A stretch of DNA of 64,000 nt from UBA6398 sp963660485 (GTDB lineage Bacteria; Bacteroidota; Bacteroidia; Bacteroidales; Bacteroidaceae). A program made the translations under genes and the position numbers. The notes under the pieces were generated by a model. The model did not search any database. It was not told the origin of the DNA and saw only the letters and a program-made list of their open reading frames with translations. Where the stretch lies: assembly GCA_963660485.1 (NCBI GenBank), contig CAVKYH010000009.1, forward strand, positions 13,042 through 77,041, written 5' to 3'. Shown piece after piece: positions 60,566-64,000 of this stretch; position 1 is the stretch's first letter, and the number at the start of each line of letters is the position of its first letter.

Positions 60566-62914
60566 ATGAAAAATTTGATTTTCACCTCTTCGCTAATGCT
60601 CGCTGCTGCGGCAACAATTCCCGCACATGCAGACGATTCCATTCACAGCGAAAAATTGCAGGAAGTGGTGGTAAAAGGCGTTCGCGCACAAAAGAACGCA
60701 CCGTTTGCAGTGGCAAACATCAAGAAAAAAGAACTCGAAAACTTTTCGAAGAGCGGCAAGGAACTTCCATTCCTCTTTGCCAACACTCCGGGCGTTCTGG
60801 CTTGGAGCGAAAACGGCGTCGGCACCGGGACAACCTACATGCGCGTTCGTGGAGCCGCAGGCAGCCGCATCAACATCACTCTCGATGGCGTGCCCCTCAA
60901 CTCTCCGGAAGACCAAACCGTGTTCTGGGCAAACATGAACTCTTATGCTTCGCTCCTTAAATCAGTACAGATACAGCGCGGCATAGGTACGAGCACCAAC
61001 GGCGACGGAGCTTTCGGCGGTTCGATATCTCTGCTCACCAAGACCCCAAGCCGCGAGAAATCTTTGGAGTTGACCGGTTCCTACGGCTCATACAATACAT
61101 ATAATATAGGAGCAAGTTTTTCCTCCGGACTACTTTGGAAACATCTTATCTTCGACGGTGCATACCACGAGACAAGTACCGACGGCTATATGCACGGCAC
61201 AGACGGACGTTCGGGCTCATACTACGGCGGACTTACATGGTTGGGCAAAGATTTCACGCTGCGCTACAAAAACATCGGCAACTTCGAGAAAACAGGACAG
61301 GCATGGAATGGCGCAACAGCAGGAAACGATGACGCAACTCTTATGGCCCAGGGAATAAAAACGTACAAGGACATGTACAAACACGGGCTCGGCAAATTCA
61401 ATTCCCTCTACGAAGGTTTGGTGTTTGACAGCAACAGTTGGACATTCCCGCAAGATTCAAAAGGAAACTTCCAAACTTACCGTTACAAACTCGACAATGG
61501 GAAATATTGGGACAGGACTACTGACAATTTCTACCAGAATCATAATATTCTTTCGGGCTCCTGGATGCCAAGCGAACATTGGAGCCACAACCTTGCCTTG
61601 CACTATACTTACGGCTACGGCTATTACAGTGAATTCAAACCGCAGGCTAAATTCTCCAAATTCGGACTTACTGCTACCGATGCCGAAGGAAACAAAATCA
61701 AGAGGGCGGATTTTGTAAGGAAGAAAGGTCTTACGCAAAACCAATATGGGGCTGTTTACAACGCTAACTATAAGAACGAGAAATGGGATGTGATCGGCGG
61801 ATTCAATATATCGCAATTCAGATGCAACCATTTCGGCAAGCTCAAATATGTATCAAATGTAGGCCAAACGCAAGACTTTACGGGATTGAAATACTATGAT
61901 TCCGATGCACGCAAGGACGATTATTCGGTTTACGCTAAGGCTACGTATCATATCTTCGACTTTCTTGACGCATACGGCGACATGCAATATCGCCACGTGT
62001 TCTACAAGACGAACGGCATGAACGACAAATATTACAGCAAGGACTATAGCATACAGACTCTCGACATTCACAAGAACTATGATTTCTGGAATCCCAAAGC
62101 AGGATTGAGTTTCCACAAAAACGGGCACAATGCTTATTTCTCTGTGGCCTATGCAGGTCGTGAGCCGGAGCGTAACAATTTCACCGACAACGGTTCGTAT
62201 CCCGCGCCCAAGGCCGAGCATATGATCGACTACGAATTCGGCTACAACTACGACGGCAGCAATTGGCACGCAGGTGTGAACTTCTATCACATGAACTACA
62301 AGAACCAATTCGTGCAGACGGGTCAGCAGAGCGATATAGGCGAGAATCTTACTACGAACATCGACAAGAGCTATCGCCAAGGCATTGAGTTCTCGGCAGA
62401 CTGGAGCCCGCTTTCATGGTTTACCGTTGCAGGAAATGCGGCTTTGTCGCAAAACAAGATAAAGGACTTCACAGAATACGTGGACAACTGGGACGGCGAT
62501 GCTGTAACGCGCCACTACAACAAGTCAACGCTTTCGTTCTCGCCCTCGGTGATACTCAACGGTTTCCTGAACTTTCATTATTCTGGCTTCGAGGCTACAT
62601 GGCACACCAACTTCGTAGGCCGTCAGTATCTTGACAATACAGGAAACAAAGACCGTTCGCTCCCGTGCTACTCCCAAAGCAACTTGAACCTTAGCTATGG
62701 CTTCAATCCCAAGGGCGTATCGTTGGGCATAAAGCAGATTGTGCTTGGAGTTGATTTCAACAACATCTTCAACCGCCACTATGCAAGCAGCGGCTGGGTT
62801 TACAGCGCAGTGAGCAAGGAGTCGGGCTATGACCTCAACCACCGCTACTACCAAATTGGTTTCATTCCCATGGCTGGATTCACTGCAATGGGAAACATCA
62901 CTCTGAAATTCTGA
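60566..62914 (+). CDS. TonB-dependent outer-membrane receptor for thiamine (inferred)
   Basis: A 782-residue receptor with a signal peptide (cleavage near AHAD, residue 23), a TonB-box-like segment (EKLQEVVVKGVRA), a plug (SGKELPFLFANTPGVLAW, then TYMRVRGAAGSRINITLDGVPLNSPEDQ) and a 22-strand barrel ending in an aromatic-terminal MGNITLKF. It follows a TPP riboswitch and precedes a PnuC-type transporter, so it is expected to carry thiamine or a derivative across the outer membrane. The ligand is inferred from regulation. Confidence 0.9.
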   Translation: MKNLIFTSSLMLAAAATIPAHADDSIHSEKLQEVVVKGVRAQKNAPFAVANIKKKELENFSKSGKELPFLFANTPGVLAWSENGVGTGTTYMRVRGAAGSRINITLDGVPLNSPEDQTVFWANMNSYASLLKSVQIQRGIGTSTNGDGAFGGSISLLTKTPSREKSLELTGSYGSYNTYNIGASFSSGLLWKHLIFDGAYHETSTDGYMHGTDGRSGSYYGGLTWLGKDFTLRYKNIGNFEKTGQAWNGATAGNDDATLMAQGIKTYKDMYKHGLGKFNSLYEGLVFDSNSWTFPQDSKGNFQTYRYKLDNGKYWDRTTDNFYQNHNILSGSWMPSEHWSHNLALHYTYGYGYYSEFKPQAKFSKFGLTATDAEGNKIKRADFVRKKGLTQNQYGAVYNANYKNEKWDVIGGFNISQFRCNHFGKLKYVSNVGQTQDFTGLKYYDSDARKDDYSVYAKATYHIFDFLDAYGDMQYRHVFYKTNGMNDKYYSKDYSIQTLDIHKNYDFWNPKAGLSFHKNGHNAYFSVAYAGREPERNNFTDNGSYPAPKAEHMIDYEFGYNYDGSNWHAGVNFYHMNYKNQFVQTGQQSDIGENLTTNIDKSYRQGIEFSADWSPLSWFTVAGNAALSQNKIKDFTEYVDNWDGDAVTRHYNKSTLSFSPSVILNGFLNFHYSGFEATWHTNFVGRQYLDNTGNKDRSLPCYSQSNLNLSYGFNPKGVSLGIKQIVLGVDFNNIFNRHYASSGWVYSAVSKESGYDLNHRYYQIGFIPMAGFTAMGNITLKF

Positions 62915-62915
62915 T

Positions 62916-63506
62916 ATGGAATTCTTTGCCGAACACTGGCTCGACATTCTCACCACTATCCTCGGGCTGATATACATCTTGCTTGAATGCAAGGCAAGCA
63001 TCGCCCTTTGGATTGTGGGAATCATAATGCCCGCCCTCGACATATACCTTTATTATAGCCACGGGCTTTACGGCGATGCCGGAATGGCGGTTTACTATAC
63101 CGTTGCCGCCGTATACGGATACGCGGTGTGGAAGTTTGGCAAGAAGAAGAATCAGAAAGAAGGCATGCAAATGCCTATCACCCACTTCCGTAAGAAGCTG
63201 ATACTCCCCACCACGATATTCTTCTTCGCGGCAATGGCAGCCACATACTATGTGCTGACAAACTATACCGATTCCACGGTGCCCCTGCTCGACAGTTTCA
63301 CCAACGCATTGAGTTTCGTGGGACTATGGGCCCTTGCCAGGAAATACATAGAGCAATGGTTCGTGTGGATAATAGTTGACGCGGTGTCGTGCTACCTTTA
63401 CATCAACAAGGGTATTCCTTTCAAAGCGGGACTCTATGGCCTGTACGTCGTGATAGCCGTTTGGGGATATCTTAAATGGAAGAGAATGATGAAGGCAAAC
63501 ATCTAA
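62916..63506 (+). CDS. PnuC-family transporter, probable PnuT (thiamine)
   Basis: A 196-residue inner-membrane protein with about seven helices and the PnuC layout: IYILLECKASIALWIVGIIMPALDIYLYY, GDAGMAVYYTVAAVYGYAVWKF and the C-terminal YIEQWFVWIIVDAVSCYLYINKG. PnuC proteins take up nicotinamide riboside by facilitated diffusion with kinase trapping; those under TPP riboswitches are the thiamine members (PnuT). It begins one base after the TonB receptor stop. A thiamine kinase gene often follows but is not present within the window. Confidence 0.9.
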   Translation: MEFFAEHWLDILTTILGLIYILLECKASIALWIVGIIMPALDIYLYYSHGLYGDAGMAVYYTVAAVYGYAVWKFGKKKNQKEGMQMPITHFRKKLILPTTIFFFAAMAATYYVLTNYTDSTVPLLDSFTNALSFVGLWALARKYIEQWFVWIIVDAVSCYLYINKGIPFKAGLYGLYVVIAVWGYLKWKRMMKANI

Positions 63507-63521
63507 CAAAACACTTCTCCG

Positions 63522-63600
63522 CATATCGTGAAAACGATATCGGATATAATTCAAACGAAGTCGGACGTTGTTCAAGCAATGTGCGACTTTGTTTTTTTAG
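63522..63600. repeat. Family C-like repeat with variant words
   Basis: Cap TATCGTGAAAACG, then GATATCGGATAT, GAAGTCGGACGTTG and AATGTGCGACTTTG at 21-base spacing with TAATTCAAAC and TTCAAGC linkers, ending TTTTTTTA. The words differ from other family C loci but the frame is the same. Confidence 0.75.
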
Positions 63601-63701
63601 TACCCCATACAGAATAGCTTTTCGCCATACGTAGAATGGAATTTCAAGGGTTGACATTTTCTTTACAAGGCAGCATATTTCCTTGTTAAGCCTTAATATT
63701 T

Positions 63702-64000
63702 GTCTTACTTCGTACGTTCAACGTGCTTACTTCGTACGTTCAACGTGTTTACTTCGTACGTTCAACGTGTTTACTTCGTACGTTCAACGGTTTCTTTCGT
63801 GCGTTCAAACGATTTACTTCGTGCGTTCAAATTGTTTATTTCGTCCGTTCAAATTTCTTTTTCGTCCGTTCAGTTTGTCTTACTTCGGCCGTTCAACGTG
63901 CTTACTTCGGCCGTTCAACGTGCTTACTTCGGCCGTTCAACGTGTTTACTTCGGCCGTTCAACGTGTTTACTTCGGCCGTTCAACGTGTTTACTTCGGCC
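63702..64000. repeat. Large family A tandem array (runs off right edge)
   Basis: About 14 units of 20-22 bases fill the right end. The core changes in blocks: CGTACG (four units), CGTGCG (two), CGTCCG (two), then a cap CTTACTTC and CGGCCG (at least six). The linker is mostly TTCAACGTG(C/T)TTACTTCG, turning to AAAC/AAATT forms in the middle. It continues beyond the window. No spacers of unique sequence, so it is not CRISPR. No ORF is called here; 63601-63701 shows nothing. Confidence 0.93.

Noticed and set aside
63702..64000. CRISPR array
   Set aside because: Units of 20-22 bases are contiguous with no unique spacers, and no cas gene is present.

Overview
The window looks like a chromosomal segment of a Bacteroidales bacterium (Bacteroides/Prevotella/Muribaculaceae relatives). 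The evidence is a SusC/SusD pair, a GH109-type oxidoreductase, DUF4468, DUF4348, DUF5063, DUF6359 and DUF3737 proteins, a T9SS-like C-terminal tail, many lipoproteins, almost no Shine-Dalgarno sequences, and repeated promoter -7 boxes of the Bacteroidetes form TAnnTTTG. No genus can be assigned from sequence alone. No phage, transposase, integrase or CRISPR locus was seen.

Layout. 1-7.9 kb: MoxR ATPase (cut by the left edge), a CDF metal transporter, MgtC, and a compact minus-strand operon (GT2 glycosyltransferase, dihydroorotase, free-standing MetH reactivation domain, metallophosphoesterase, PlsC). 8-17 kb: a beta-helix lipoprotein, DUF4468 and a 53-residue Cys-rich protein, an exported dipeptide epimerase with a ThrE exporter, a SpoU methyltransferase, MazG and GH43. 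17-25 kb: tRNA-Lys, DUF5063/RNase D-like/RlmI, a candidate small RNA, PheS, DUF4348-MurB-MBL, tRNA-Ser and RlmH. 25-31.4 kb: zinc-ribbon protein, hisGDCB, DUF6359 lipoprotein and a 60-residue ORF. 31.7-39 kb: SusC, SusD, a surface lipoprotein and a secreted protein. 39.5-50 kb: DUF3737, MalY-type lyase, acyl-CoA ligase, Cdd, GrpE-DnaJ-FolC, NhaD-PfkA and tRNA-Gly. 50.6-55.7 kb: a deoxy-aminosugar/glycan cassette (FdtA-like isomerase, GNAT/FemAB-like protein, FdtB-like aminotransferase, three GT2 enzymes). 56-63.5 kb: GH109, a TPR protein, SerB, and a TPP riboswitch controlling a TonB receptor and a PnuC-type thiamine transporter.

The most unusual signal is not a gene. At least 17 intergenic loci, found at most transcription-unit boundaries, carry short mosaic palindromic repeats. 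They fall into three families. Family A has a linker with TTCAACGTG and variable CG-rich palindromic cores. Family B has AATTTAAATT linkers separating 8-letter words such as GATGCGTC, GATGCCTT, CATGGCCC and GGTGGCCC. Family C has ATGTCTGACAT words with AT-rich linkers. All have a 21-22 bp period, about two helical turns. Most B/C elements hold three words and are bounded by a cap such as GCATCTCGTAAAAA, and words are swapped and inverted between loci. I do not recognise this as a described element.
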